A stretch of 64,000 nucleotides of DNA, taken from positions 1 to 64,000 of the forward strand of contig VSPE01000001.1 of NCBI GenBank assembly GCA_009775225.1. The letters run 5' to 3'. The position numbers were made by a program, and so were the translations under genes. This document shows, piece after piece, positions 35,483 through 43,745 of the stretch. The notes below the pieces were generated by a model. The model worked only from the letters and a program-made list of their open reading frames with translations, was not told where the DNA came from and searched no databases. This stretch comes from Muribaculaceae bacterium (lineage in GTDB: Bacteria > Bacteroidota > Bacteroidia > Bacteroidales > Muribaculaceae). The stretch's first letter is position 1, and the number at the start of each line of letters is the position of its first letter.

Positions 35483-35761
35483 TGCAGCATAGCTGCTACT
35501 AACCGCATTAGCGGTGTCAATAAATATAGGCTATGGCAAGCGCTGCGTAGCTGCGCGTAGCCATAGTAAAAAGGCAAAATAAGCAATGCAAGCTCCGGCA
35601 GGAGCGAGATAAAATCTGCGAATACGTAGGTTATCTCGCTCCTGACGGAGCTTAATATAGATGTGGGATATAATTACCTATGGCATCGCGCAGCTACGCA
35701 GCGCTTGCCATAGGCTACAATTATAGGCGTCGCTATGGCGGCTTATTGCAGCTATGCTGCA
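35483..35761. repeat. three-tier nested inverted repeat, 279 bases
   Basis: Outer arms TGCAGCATAGCTGC (35483-35496) and GCAGCTATGCTGCA (35748-35761) are perfect. Middle arms of 27 bases (35531-35557 and 35687-35713) are perfect reverse complements, and each arm has its own CTATGGC/GCCATAG-type hairpin. Inner arms of 22 bases (35591-35612 and 35631-35652) match at 21 positions. The whole stretch lies between the kinase gene and the convergent DUF4919 gene. It looks like a REP or small nonautonomous repeat insertion that could fold into a cruciform or a long RNA hairpin. Confidence 0.8.
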
Positions 35762-35838
35762 CCAATGCTTAAATAAGCGTTCAGGATGAGTACTGAAAAG
35801 ACCCTAAACAGAAGTCGCAATACGAAGGAAACAGATGT

Positions 35839-36585
35839 TTATTCGTCGGCGCCTTTGCTGTCGGTGTTAAGCTCCGAGGGATGCTTCAGGAAGTACTGGC
35901 GGAGAAGCTCGTCGATGTTGAAGTAGTAGCCGTCTGCGGCTTTGCCTTTGGCTTCTACGGCGATATAGTCGTAGTACGGCGGCTCGAAGCGCTGGCTCTT
36001 GGCCGTTCTGCCCGAGAGATTGAGGAAGTCGTACTCATGCTGCGGATACACTACTATGAAGGCGTTTTCGGCGTCGGTGCCGGTGCCCGATGCGGCAATC
36101 ACGAGAAGCAGGTGGTTGAGCTTGTACTGCCATATCTTGGCGAGGTCGTACTTGCGGTTCTGCTCGTACACGTATATGCGGTTTGTGAGCTGTCGCAAAT
36201 CCACGGGGTTGTCGTCGAGCACCTGCATGGCGTAGTCTAGCATCTTCTCGCGGTCGGCGCGAGTGCGCTTCTCCTTTGCGTAGATAGGCAGCAGCTCGTT
36301 GAGCAGCGCCTGGTTGGGAGCTTCGCGATAGGGGTCGTAGTCTTCCTGGAAGAAAGTCCCGTAGTAGAAGTATTGGAATTCATCTGCCGTCATGAGAGTG
36401 TCGTTTTTCATGAACGACTCATAGAGGCGCGGATAGTAGTATTTCGAGGCTGGGTCTGTCGTGGCCTTTTCGATAGCGTCGAGGTCGGGGCGGCCGAGCT
36501 CGGCACGGGCGCCGGGTTTTGCCGCAAGGCATGATGCCGCCAATGCAAGTGTGGCTGCGGCCAGGGTGAGGAGACGTTTCATCAT
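35839..36585 (-). CDS. DUF4919 family exported protein
   Basis: 248 residues from MMKRLLTLAAATLALAASCL, a signal peptide with a possible lipid Cys at about 19. The mature part is helical and matches DUF4919: YYYPRLYESFMKNDTLMTAD, EFQYFYYGTFFQEDYDPYRE and KTIWQYKLNHLLLVIAASGT-like segments. The family has no known role. Its ATG overlaps the stop of the membrane protein gene upstream (ATGATGA at 36585-36579). Confidence 0.85.
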   Translation of the reverse strand: MMKRLLTLAAATLALAASCLAAKPGARAELGRPDLDAIEKATTDPASKYYYPRLYESFMKNDTLMTADEFQYFYYGTFFQEDYDPYREAPNQALLNELLPIYAKEKRTRADREKMLDYAMQVLDDNPVDLRQLTNRIYVYEQNRKYDLAKIWQYKLNHLLLVIAASGTGTDAENAFIVVYPQHEYDFLNLSGRTAKSQRFEPPYYDYIAVEAKGKAADGYYFNIDELLRQYFLKHPSELNTDSKGADE

Positions 36586-37067
36586 ATCAGCGAGGCGATG
36601 GCTATTGCGGCCATGGAGGTGGTGACTACACACGGCAGACCTTTGGCGCACAGGTATTCAACAAATCGTGAGGATGTAATGGCGATGCACGGGGCTGCCG
36701 GTGTCCGCATATATGCGATGGCGCCGAGTACGGCCCCTGCGGAAGCGCATAATATGACGGAGGCGGCTGTAGGGGCTATCATATAGCCTATGGCAGCGCC
36801 GGCTATGGTGGCGAGAGCCACGTATGGCAGGCCCTTGGCGGTCATGACGAGGGCTTTGGGCTGGAGGACGCGCAGGCCAAGCACTATAGCTGATGCAACG
36901 CCCCAGAATATGAGTATTTTGGCGTCTACATAGATTGCGCCGGCAAGGTGGGCGCATACCAGCGCCGCGTAGGCTGCCGCTACTGCGGGTATCCTTGGCA
37001 CAAATGTGGCCACGACGGCAGCAAGCGACAGTATTATGGTGATGATAGATAATGCAGTGAAAGTCAT
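36582..37067 (-). CDS. integral membrane protein of unknown function
   Basis: 161 residues with about five to six hydrophobic helices, for example SIITIILSLAAVVATFVP, YAALVCAHLAGAIYVDAKIL and ATIAGAAIGYMIAPTAASVI. Gly- and Ala-rich helices recall small DUF456-like membrane proteins, without certainty. It is coupled to the DUF4919 gene by an ATGA overlap. Confidence 0.7.
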   Translation of the reverse strand: MTFTALSIITIILSLAAVVATFVPRIPAVAAAYAALVCAHLAGAIYVDAKILIFWGVASAIVLGLRVLQPKALVMTAKGLPYVALATIAGAAIGYMIAPTAASVILCASAGAVLGAIAYMRTPAAPCIAITSSRFVEYLCAKGLPCVVTTSMAAIAIASLI

Positions 37068-37211
37068 ATCGCAAATTTAGCAATAATATGCCGAACGGCT
37101 CCCCGTGCTCATGGCTTTTTGGTTTTATTTCACTTACTTTAACCTTGAAAATGCTACCTTCGCGACATACGCCTGCTCCGCCCAACAAGCTGTTGCTGTG
37201 ACTTATGCGGT

Positions 37212-37294
37212 CGTACTTCCCGCTTTTTTTCGAGGGAAGCGGATAAAAGCAGCCGGAGGTCGGGCTGATGTGTGGCCCTGACCTCCGGCTTTAT
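37212..37294 (-). terminator. terminator region after ackA
   Basis: AGCCGGAGGTC (37251-37261) pairs with GACCTCCGGCT (37280-37290) through a GGGC/GCCC extension. On the minus strand a second hairpin (CTTCCCTCG...GCGGGAAG) with a T-run follows. On the plus strand the first hairpin is followed by TTATT, so it may act both ways. Confidence 0.7.
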
Positions 37295-37315
37295 TGTGTT
37301 CGATGTGTGTACGTT

Positions 37316-38521
37316 TTATTTCTTCACTAGAGCTTCGGTGTCGCGCGCAATCATGAGTTCTTCGTCGGTGGGGATGACCACTACCTTGACCTTGGAGTCG
37401 GCCGAAGAAATAACAGTCTCGGTGCCGCGTGTCACTGCGTTTACGGCCTTGTCGATATCCACGCCAATGAAGTCCAGAGTAGAGCAGACGTCGGCACGGA
37501 GTCCGGCCTGGTTCTCGCCTACACCGCCGGTGAATACTATGATATCTACACCGCCCATTTCGGCTGCATATGCGCCGATATACTTGGTGATGCGGAGCAT
37601 ATACATATCCAGGGCGAGGCGTGCGCGTTCGTTGCCGGCCTCTACGGCGGCTTCTATTTCGCGCATGTCGCTGCTTACGCCGCTCACGCCGAGTACGCCG
37701 CTCTCCTTGTTGATTATATTCTGGAGCTGTTCGGCAGAGAGCTTGTGCTTGGTCATGAGGTATGTGAGCGCACCGGGGTCAACGTCGCCCACGCGTGTGC
37801 CCATCATTAGGCCTTCTACCGGAGTGAGGCCCATTGATGTATCCACGCACTTGCCGCCGACTACAGCAGCCATTGAGGCGCCGTTGCCGATGTGGCAGGT
37901 TATGATGCGCTGCTTGTTCACGTCCACGCCGAGGAACTCGCACACGCGGCCGCTTACGTAGCGGTGGCTGGTGCCGTGGAAGCCGTAGCGGCGTACGCCG
38001 TCTTCCTCATAATATTTGTAGGGAAGTGCGTACATATATGCCTTTGCTGGCATGGTCTGGTGGAAGGCGGTGTCGAATACTCCTACCTGAGGCACGTCGG
38101 GCAGAATGGCTGTAATGGCGTCGATTCCTGTCATGTTGGCGGGATTGTGGAGGGGCGCTATGTCGTAGCACTCGCGTATTTTTGCCTTTACGGCATCGTC
38201 GATGAGCACGCTTTGGCTGAATTTCTCGCCGCCGTGTACCACACGGTGACCTACAGCGTCGATTTCATTGTAGCTCTTGATGCAACCTTCCTTGGGGTCG
38301 GTAAGGTTGGAGAGAATGGCCTTTACGGCTTCGTTGTGGTCAATGAGACCGAGCTCCACAATTTCTTTGGAACCGTCGGCACGCTTGAACTTGAGGAAGC
38401 CGCCGGGGAGGCCTATTTTCTCTACGCCGCCTTCGGCCATAGTGTCGGCCTTGCTACCCTGAAGGTCGATGAGCTTATACTTCACCGAGCTACTGCCCGA
38501 GTTTAATACGAGGATTTTCAT
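37316..38521 (-). CDS. ackA: acetate kinase
   Basis: 401 residues. It converts acetyl phosphate and ADP to acetate and ATP, the main ATP-yielding fermentation step. Family motifs: LVLNSGSSSVKYKLID at the N-terminus, VGHRVVHGGEKF (about 88), YGFHGTSHRYVS (about 178), HIGNGASMAAVVGGKCVDTS (about 207) and IVFTGGVGENQAGLR (about 325). It follows pta by 6 bases and ends in a strong terminator. Confidence 0.97.
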   Translation of the reverse strand: MKILVLNSGSSSVKYKLIDLQGSKADTMAEGGVEKIGLPGGFLKFKRADGSKEIVELGLIDHNEAVKAILSNLTDPKEGCIKSYNEIDAVGHRVVHGGEKFSQSVLIDDAVKAKIRECYDIAPLHNPANMTGIDAITAILPDVPQVGVFDTAFHQTMPAKAYMYALPYKYYEEDGVRRYGFHGTSHRYVSGRVCEFLGVDVNKQRIITCHIGNGASMAAVVGGKCVDTSMGLTPVEGLMMGTRVGDVDPGALTYLMTKHKLSAEQLQNIINKESGVLGVSGVSSDMREIEAAVEAGNERARLALDMYMLRITKYIGAYAAEMGGVDIIVFTGGVGENQAGLRADVCSTLDFIGVDIDKAVNAVTRGTETVISSADSKVKVVVIPTDEELMIARDTEALVKK

Positions 38522-38527
38522 GGTTTT

Positions 38528-39541
38528 TTAAATTCCTTTGAGGCCGATGGCCTGGTTGCAGGTAATAATGATAGTTTTGTAGATGTCTTCGGGGAAGCAG
38601 CCGCGCGAGAGGTCGTTGACGGGTGCTGCGAGGCCCTGGAGTACGGGGCCTACGGCCTGTACGCCGCCGAGACGCTGCACGAGCTTGTATGCGATGTTGC
38701 CTACTTCGAGCGAGGGGAAGATGAGCACGTTGGCACGACCACTCAGAGGGCTGTTGGGCGCCTTGCTGTTTGCTACAGAGGGCACGAGGGCTGCGTCGGC
38801 CTGCAGCTCGCCGTCGAGGATGAGTGCGGGGTCGAGCTGGTGTGCGAGTTGTGTGGCTTCAATCACCTTATCCACGCTCTCGCTCTTGGCCGAGCCTTTG
38901 GTGGAGAATGAGAGCAGCGCCACGCGCGGTTCTATGCCGGCGATGTCGCGGGCGGTCTTGGCCGATGCTACGGCTATCTGTGCGAGCTCGGGAGCGGTGG
39001 GGCTGGGAACTACGGCGCAGTCGGCGAAGATGAGGATGCCGTCGGTACCGTAGGGCGAGCCTTCGGGAAGAAGCATTACGAATGCGCCCGATACCACGCT
39101 GATGCCGGGCATGGTCTTGATGACCTGGAAGGCCGCGCGGAGCACGTTGCCTGTGGTATTCATTGCACCGGCTACCTGGCCGTCTGCGTCGCCTGCCTTG
39201 ACCATGAGGCAACCCAGATAGAGGGGGTTGGCGGTTGTGAGACGGGACTCTTCCATGGTGATACCCTTGCTTTTGCGGAGCTCGTAGAACAAGGGAGCAT
39301 AGCGGTCGATTACGGTCTCGTCGGCCGGGTCGACTATTGTGGCTTGGTCGATATGGTTCAACTTGAGTTCTTTCGCCATGGCGAGGATTTCCTTGGCGTT
39401 GCCGATAAGGATGATGTCGGCAAGACGGTCGGCAATAATGCGGTCGGCGGCGGTGAGAGTACGGGCTTCAAGGCCTTCGGGCAACACTATGCGCTGACGG
39501 TGTTCGCGTGCGCGCGAAGTGAGGTGTGTGAACAAATCCAT
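38528..39541 (-). CDS. pta: phosphate acetyltransferase
   Basis: 337 residues from MDLFTHLTSRAREHRQRIVL at 39541. It makes acetyl phosphate from acetyl-CoA, feeding acetate kinase. It is the short Pta form without the N-terminal regulatory domain. Segments include VLPEGLEARTLTAADRI, GCLMVKAGDADGQVAGAMNT and the C-terminal NVLIFPSLEVGNIAYKLVQR. The frame is open 47 codons further, but that part crosses the -7 box. Confidence 0.96.
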   Translation of the reverse strand: MDLFTHLTSRAREHRQRIVLPEGLEARTLTAADRIIADRLADIILIGNAKEILAMAKELKLNHIDQATIVDPADETVIDRYAPLFYELRKSKGITMEESRLTTANPLYLGCLMVKAGDADGQVAGAMNTTGNVLRAAFQVIKTMPGISVVSGAFVMLLPEGSPYGTDGILIFADCAVVPSPTAPELAQIAVASAKTARDIAGIEPRVALLSFSTKGSAKSESVDKVIEATQLAHQLDPALILDGELQADAALVPSVANSKAPNSPLSGRANVLIFPSLEVGNIAYKLVQRLGGVQAVGPVLQGLAAPVNDLSRGCFPEDIYKTIIITCNQAIGLKGI

Positions 39542-39585
39542 TTCTTCCTTATGGTGTGGGTTAGCGTTGATTATGAGGAGTGCTG

Positions 39586-39593
39586 CAAAATTA
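39586..39593 (-). promoter_or_regulatory. -7 element for pta-ackA
   Basis: TAATTTTG on the minus strand (39593-39586), followed by CA. No good TTG was found 19-22 bases upstream. It gives a leader of about 40 bases before pta. Confidence 0.45.
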
Positions 39594-39700
39594 CGAAAAA
39601 AATCGCTTAGGGTGTTCATATTAAGGCAAAAAAATGGCCGCCGTATAAAATGCAGCAGCCTCAACGTAATGCTTGTAAGCAATAAAGCCTACGTTCTGTA

Positions 39701-39784
39701 ATGTTTACGATGCTCTTGGCTCTCACTGTGGCCGTATTCATATTCTGCGGCAGTTTGCCTGCACATGTGGCGATAAAAAGGTAG
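39701..39784 (+). CDS. candidate 27-residue membrane peptide
   Basis: An open frame MFTMLLALTVAVFIFCGSLP then AHVAIKR. It is one complete transmembrane helix with a basic end, as in small membrane regulators. It lies alone between pta and the next small membrane genes. There is no clear promoter or RBS, so it may be chance. Confidence 0.3.
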   Translation: MFTMLLALTVAVFIFCGSLPAHVAIKR

Positions 39785-39917
39785 TGATTATTGTTTGATT
39801 TTGCCGAAGATGCCCCCAACTTTTTTATGCGCGACGGTGTTTCATATCTACAGGCGCCGGTATGTGCGGCGTCTATAACGCTTCAATTATCAATGTTCTA
39901 ATTCAATATTATTATTT

Positions 39918-40088
39918 ATGGTACGCTCCAAGACTCAACGGCGCAACCGCATAAGTGTATGGGTGGCAATCGGCGCAATTTTTCTTATTATTCTGCTTAT
40001 TATCTGGCTCACGTTCGCCGATATCACGGGTAACACCGATGTGGCGGCCTTCCTTGCTCCTTATATCATTAATCATCCTGTAATTTAG
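39918..40088 (+). CDS. 56-residue single-pass membrane protein
   Basis: Starts MVRSKTQRRNRISVWVAIGA, with a strongly basic N-terminus followed by one helix (IFLIILLIIWLTF) and a short tail ADITGNTDVAAFLAPYIINH ending PVI. The basic side should face the cytoplasm. It is 5 bases before the next membrane protein gene, so the two are likely co-translated. No family recognised. Confidence 0.6.
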   Translation: MVRSKTQRRNRISVWVAIGAIFLIILLIIWLTFADITGNTDVAAFLAPYIINHPVI

Positions 40089-40093
40089 AGCTT

Positions 40094-40411
40094 ATGATGA
40101 CCCAACTCATGAATGTGTCGACCGACCACATAGGGTGGCTCGTGTGGATGGTATGGATTTTGATAGGCGTTTTTGCCTCTATGGTGGCTCAGCGTTATAC
40201 AGGAGGGCGTCGCACCTTCCTTTTCGACCTTGTGATAGGTGTTGTCGCCTCGGTTCTCGGCGGCTATCTTTCGACTCGCTTCCTCGGCGATACGCCTGTG
40301 CAGCTGTTCCTGCTCTCTGTGCTCGGCGCCGTTTTCTTCGTCGCCGCGGTTCTGTGGGTCACCGGCAGCCTTACCGCACGCTTCCGCAAGGACGAGGGGC
40401 CGGACGAATAG
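40094..40411 (+). CDS. small membrane protein, GlsB/YeaQ-like
   Basis: 105 residues with three predicted helices: HIGWLVWMVWILIGVFASMV, RTFLFDLVIGVVASVLGGYL and QLFLLSVLGAVFFVAAVLWV. The Gly pattern FDLVIGVVASVLGGYL recalls the transglycosylase-associated (GlsB/YeaQ/YmgE) stress proteins. The polar tail is cytoplasmic. It is paired with the 56-residue gene upstream. Family assignment is tentative. Confidence 0.6.
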   Translation: MMTQLMNVSTDHIGWLVWMVWILIGVFASMVAQRYTGGRRTFLFDLVIGVVASVLGGYLSTRFLGDTPVQLFLLSVLGAVFFVAAVLWVTGSLTARFRKDEGPDE

Positions 40412-40447
40412 AATGACCGCAGTTTTCACTGCGGCAATGAAAGAGCA

Positions 40448-40476
40448 GGAGGCAGTTCAATTGCGACACTGCCTCC
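40448..40476. terminator. hairpin between small membrane gene and acyltransferase remnant
   Basis: GGAGGCAGT (40448-40456) and ACTGCCTCC (40468-40476) form a perfect 9-base stem. It has no strong T-run on either side, but lies where both convergent units end. A smaller hairpin, CCGCAG/CTGCGG (40417-40434), precedes it. Confidence 0.5.
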
Positions 40477-40503
40477 TGTGCTATTGGAATACTGATTTTT
40501 CGG

Positions 40504-40945
40504 TTATCGGCTGTGTCCAGGCCGGTTCAGCTTGTGGAGAAATCGGTCGGAAAGCCATTGGCGGAGCGGGATGTCGTATACCTTGACACTTGCGTATGCA
40601 ATTGCAACAGAGGCAATGAATATGCTCGCCGCTACCCAAAGATGCGTGCCGAGCGGCGCATCGACATGCTGTGCTGCCCAGTTCATCTGTACATAAATCA
40701 TAGGATAGTGAGTGATATAGAGCGGATATGAAATCATGCCAAGCCATTTGCAAATGGCTGTTGTGCGTTTCCCTTTCAGCTCGCTTCCGGCTCCGGCGGC
40801 TACGATTGCCGGATACACGAACAGGATTATTGCGGCGCAATACAAACCGTTGAGCCATTCATACGACTCTCCTCCGATATGCGGAACTACCAGTGTTGCG
40901 GCTACTGCGAGTGAGCACCACGTCATGGCACCGCGTCGGATGTTG
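40504..40945 (-). pseudogene. C-terminal third of an acyltransferase-3 protein
   Basis: The open part has 140 residues from MTWCSLAVAATLVVPHIGGE, and a few in-frame codons (NIRRGA) extend it to about 40945, where an in-frame TAA lies just beyond. It contains the closing membrane helices of the OafA/YrhL family, including CKWLGMISYPLYITHYPMIY. A full protein has about 350 residues and a catalytic His near its N-terminus, which is absent. The gene has lost its first two-thirds. Confidence 0.75.
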
Positions 40946-41146
40946 ACCGATTTCGGTCGCGAAGGACATTACGACCGCACTATACAGCATCTTGTCGAGA
41001 AATACGGCCCCGACGGCTATCTGACTATATGGATGCCGCAGAGCGACAATGCCGTGCGGCTTGAAGAATTACGCAGTATAATAGCAAATAAGGAGTCTCT
41101 GCGAAGCATATTCGACCGCCTCTTTGATGAAGAGACAAGCGAGTAG
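40940..41146 (+). CDS. 68-residue frame, possibly a 5'-truncated gene
   Basis: Reads MLTDFGREGHYDRTIQHLVE, then KYGPDGYLTIWMPQSDNAV and a helical end. It is a compact soluble sequence with normal codon use, so it is probably real coding DNA. Its start lies exactly where the opposite-strand acyltransferase loses its N-terminus, so both may have been cut by one rearrangement. No family recognised. Confidence 0.4.
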   Translation: MLTDFGREGHYDRTIQHLVEKYGPDGYLTIWMPQSDNAVRLEELRSIIANKESLRSIFDRLFDEETSE

Positions 41147-41220
41147 ATAAATTCTGAAACTCACCTTTGATAGCAGAGCTGTGGTGCCACAGTGCTGAAA
41201 AGAAGTATTATAAACGAAAG

Positions 41221-42630
41221 TCAGTCTTTGTTTTCGATTTTCGGGGCTTGTGCTGTGCTCTTCTTTTTGTGGTGGCGACGTGCCGACGTCTTTTTGCCCT
41301 TGTCTTTTCGCACTTCGGGTGATTGCGTTTTTTCGGGCGATTGTGCGTTGGCAGTCTTTGCCTTGGACTTTCCGTCGTTTCTGCGGCAACGGTCTTTGCC
41401 GCCGCGGTTGAGGTCTTTGGCGTTCCCACGGCCTGAGCCTTTGCGGCCGTGGCGTCCGTTGCGGTCGCCGGCAGCCTCGCCTTTATACTCGGGTGCGGAG
41501 CCGAACTCGGCGGGTACTTCCTCGCGGCGCACCTCTATCTCGAGGAATTTCTCAATCTGTGCCCAGCGGCGTTGGTCGCGCTCGCTTACAAATGTGACCG
41601 CTTTGCCGTCGGCATTGGCGCGCGCCGTGCGTCCTACGCGGTGTACATAGTCTTCGGCTTCGTGAGGCACGTCGTAGTTGACAACCATTTCGATGTCGTC
41701 GATGTCGATGCCACGGGCTATGATGTCAGTGGCGATGAGGATGTCGACACGTCCGGCCCTGAAGTTGTGCATCACTTCCTCGCGTGCGGCCTGGTCGAGG
41801 TCGGAGTGCATCTCGGCAGTCTTCCACTTACTCCGGCGCATGGCTTGCGACAGCTCGCGCACCTTGAGTTTCGACGACGAGAACACTATTACGCGCTTGT
41901 TGTAGCCTTGCTCGAAGAGGTGCTTCAGCAGATGCTCTTTCTGCGGCTCATGGCAGATGAATACCGACTGGTCGACCTTCTCGGCAGGCTTGGAGACGGC
42001 GATTTTCACTTCCTTGGGCTGATAGAGGATGCTTGCGGCGAGCTGCTGTATCTTTTTGGGCATTGTTGCCGAGAACATGAGCGTCTGGCGGTCGGTCGGC
42101 AGTTCAGCCACTATGCGCATAATATCTTCGTAGAAGCCCATGTCGAGCATGCGGTCGGCTTCATCGAGGATAAAGTACTCTACTTTAGAGAGGTCGACGT
42201 ATCCCATTTTTATGTGGGCGAGGAGACGTCCGGGGGTGGCTATTACCATGTCGGCGCCGTTTCGGAGGGCATGCTGCTGCTGCGCGAATGCTTTGCCGTC
42301 GTTGCCGCCGTGAATGGCGAGGCTGCTTACGGGGAGATAGTATGAGAAGCCTTCGAGCTGGCGGTCTATCTGCTGGGCGAGCTCGTGTGTGGGCACCATT
42401 ACCACAGCGCGCACGCTTCGGTGGTCGGGACGGCGCTCTGCAAGGAGGTCTATCACGGGCAGCACGTATGCGGCGGTCTTGCCGGTGCCGGTCTGGGCGC
42501 AGGCAATGAGGTCGTAGCCGTCGAGGATGATGTCGATAGCCTGTTCCTGAATAGGAGTGCACTCCTCGAAGTGCATGGCATCGAGGGCGTCAAGTATGTC
42601 GTCGCTGAGGTTCAGTTCGTCAAATCTCAT
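41221..42630 (-). CDS. DEAD-box RNA helicase, RhlE type
   Basis: 469 residues. Helicase motifs: Q motif near FEECTPIQEQAID, Walker A AQTGTGKT (about 42-49), DEAD (about 150), SATMP, and HRVGRTARAN. A basic, low-complexity C-terminal tail (about 370-469, Lys, Arg, Gly and Asn) should bind RNA and may be disordered. It likely unwinds structured RNA in ribosome assembly or decay. Confidence 0.95.
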   Translation of the reverse strand: MRFDELNLSDDILDALDAMHFEECTPIQEQAIDIILDGYDLIACAQTGTGKTAAYVLPVIDLLAERRPDHRSVRAVVMVPTHELAQQIDRQLEGFSYYLPVSSLAIHGGNDGKAFAQQQHALRNGADMVIATPGRLLAHIKMGYVDLSKVEYFILDEADRMLDMGFYEDIMRIVAELPTDRQTLMFSATMPKKIQQLAASILYQPKEVKIAVSKPAEKVDQSVFICHEPQKEHLLKHLFEQGYNKRVIVFSSSKLKVRELSQAMRRSKWKTAEMHSDLDQAAREEVMHNFRAGRVDILIATDIIARGIDIDDIEMVVNYDVPHEAEDYVHRVGRTARANADGKAVTFVSERDQRRWAQIEKFLEIEVRREEVPAEFGSAPEYKGEAAGDRNGRHGRKGSGRGNAKDLNRGGKDRCRRNDGKSKAKTANAQSPEKTQSPEVRKDKGKKTSARRHHKKKSTAQAPKIENKD

Positions 42631-42688
42631 GTAAGAGTTCTTGCAGATTATATGCGGGCGCCACCCCGTATAATTGTTATGTTTTAGA

Positions 42689-43120
42689 TTAGTTCTCGTC
42701 GGGTTCGTCGTCGAAGTTGAAATCCCAGCCGTCGTCGGCGATAGAGTCGGAGAAGCGGCTCAGCTCGCGTCCTTCGCGCTTTGTGGGGCGTCCGAGGCCC
42801 TTGCGGCGGTCTATGAAGCCCGATATTTTCACTACTTCGAGCAGGTCGTACTGGTCTTGCGGAGTGAGGTTCTCCAAATAGTCGGGTACGAGCTTGGCGC
42901 CGAGCCGGTTCTGGGTTACGGCTTTCACCCTGAAAGTGTATGTCACGGGCGACTTGCGCACGTGTATTATGTCGCCTTCGGAGACTGTGCGCGAGGGCTT
43001 TACGGCCACTGCGGGGTTCCCCATGGTGACGCGCCCTTTCTTGCAGGCTTCGGTGGCGATAGTGCGCGTCTTGAAGATGCGCACAGCCCATAGCCATTTG
43101 TCTATTCGTACGTCAGCCAT
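42689..43120 (-). CDS. hslR: S4-domain RNA-binding protein, Hsp15-like
   Basis: 143 residues. The S4 domain is at the N-terminus: RIDKWLWAVRIFKTRTIATE, then ACKKGRVTMGNPAVAVKPSR. Hsp15-type proteins bind 50S subunits carrying stalled nascent chains. A basic middle GLGRPTKREGRELSRF and a very acidic end (DDGWDFNFDDEPDEN) follow. It lies after pth in the rplY-pth-hslR run, a normal Bacteroidales order. Confidence 0.88.
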   Translation of the reverse strand: MADVRIDKWLWAVRIFKTRTIATEACKKGRVTMGNPAVAVKPSRTVSEGDIIHVRKSPVTYTFRVKAVTQNRLGAKLVPDYLENLTPQDQYDLLEVVKISGFIDRRKGLGRPTKREGRELSRFSDSIADDGWDFNFDDEPDEN

Positions 43121-43127
43121 TTTTTTT

Positions 43128-43156
43128 GTTTAGGAGTTTCGAGTTTAGGAGTTTAG
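43128..43156. repeat. short tandem repeat between hslR and pth
   Basis: GTTTAGGAGTTT occurs twice, separated by CGA (on the other strand CTAAACTCCTAAAC...CTCCTAAAC). It fills most of the 44-base gap and may vary in copy number. Confidence 0.6.
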
Positions 43157-43164
43157 AAGGCGCA

Positions 43165-43728
43165 TTACTTGTTGTTGAACTTGCACATGGCGTTGCCGAG
43201 TCCGGCGAGCACGAACTCTCGGATTGCCTCGCATGCTATGGGGATACGCTCGCGCAGCAACTCCTGCTGGTCGGCGGGGAAGCGACCGAGCACATAGTCT
43301 ACCTGACAACCGCGGGGATAATCGTTGCCGATGCCGAAGCGCAGGCGCGGATATGCCTGAGTGCCGAGCATCTGTGCAATGTTCTTCAGCCCATTGTGGC
43401 CGGCATCGCTGCCGTTGCCCTTGAGGCGTATCGCGCCGACGGGTAGAGCGATGTCGTCGACCACTACAAGGATGTGGTCAGGCTCTATGCCCTCCTGTTC
43501 TTTCCAGTATCGCACGGCATTGCCGCTCAAGTTCATGTATGTGGAAGGCTTCAGGAGCACCACCTGTTTGTTTTTGATGCGTCCGCGCCCCACATCGCCG
43601 TAGCGACCGGTGGAAAAAGAAATATTGGACGCCTCGGCGAAGGCGTCCAATATCATAAATCCGATGTTGTGGCGGGTACCGCGATATTCATCGCCTATGT
43701 TACCCAGCCCAACAATAAGGTACTTCAT
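43165..43728 (-). CDS. pth: peptidyl-tRNA hydrolase
   Basis: 187 residues from MKYLIVGLGNIGDEYRGTRH. It releases tRNA from stalled peptidyl-tRNA. The catalytic His is in RHNIGF (His20), and KPSTYMNLSGNAVRYW, VVDDIALPVG and KGNGSDAGHNGLK are conserved. The frame opens 25 codons earlier without family support. It follows rplY by 17 bases. Confidence 0.96.
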   Translation of the reverse strand: MKYLIVGLGNIGDEYRGTRHNIGFMILDAFAEASNISFSTGRYGDVGRGRIKNKQVVLLKPSTYMNLSGNAVRYWKEQEGIEPDHILVVVDDIALPVGAIRLKGNGSDAGHNGLKNIAQMLGTQAYPRLRFGIGNDYPRGCQVDYVLGRFPADQQELLRERIPIACEAIREFVLAGLGNAMCKFNNK

Positions 43729-43745
43729 TAAGAGGTTGCCTTTTA

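Noticed and set aside
39542..39682. A longer pta starting at 39682
   Set aside because: The extension crosses the -7 element at 39586-39593 and has no similarity to the enzyme.
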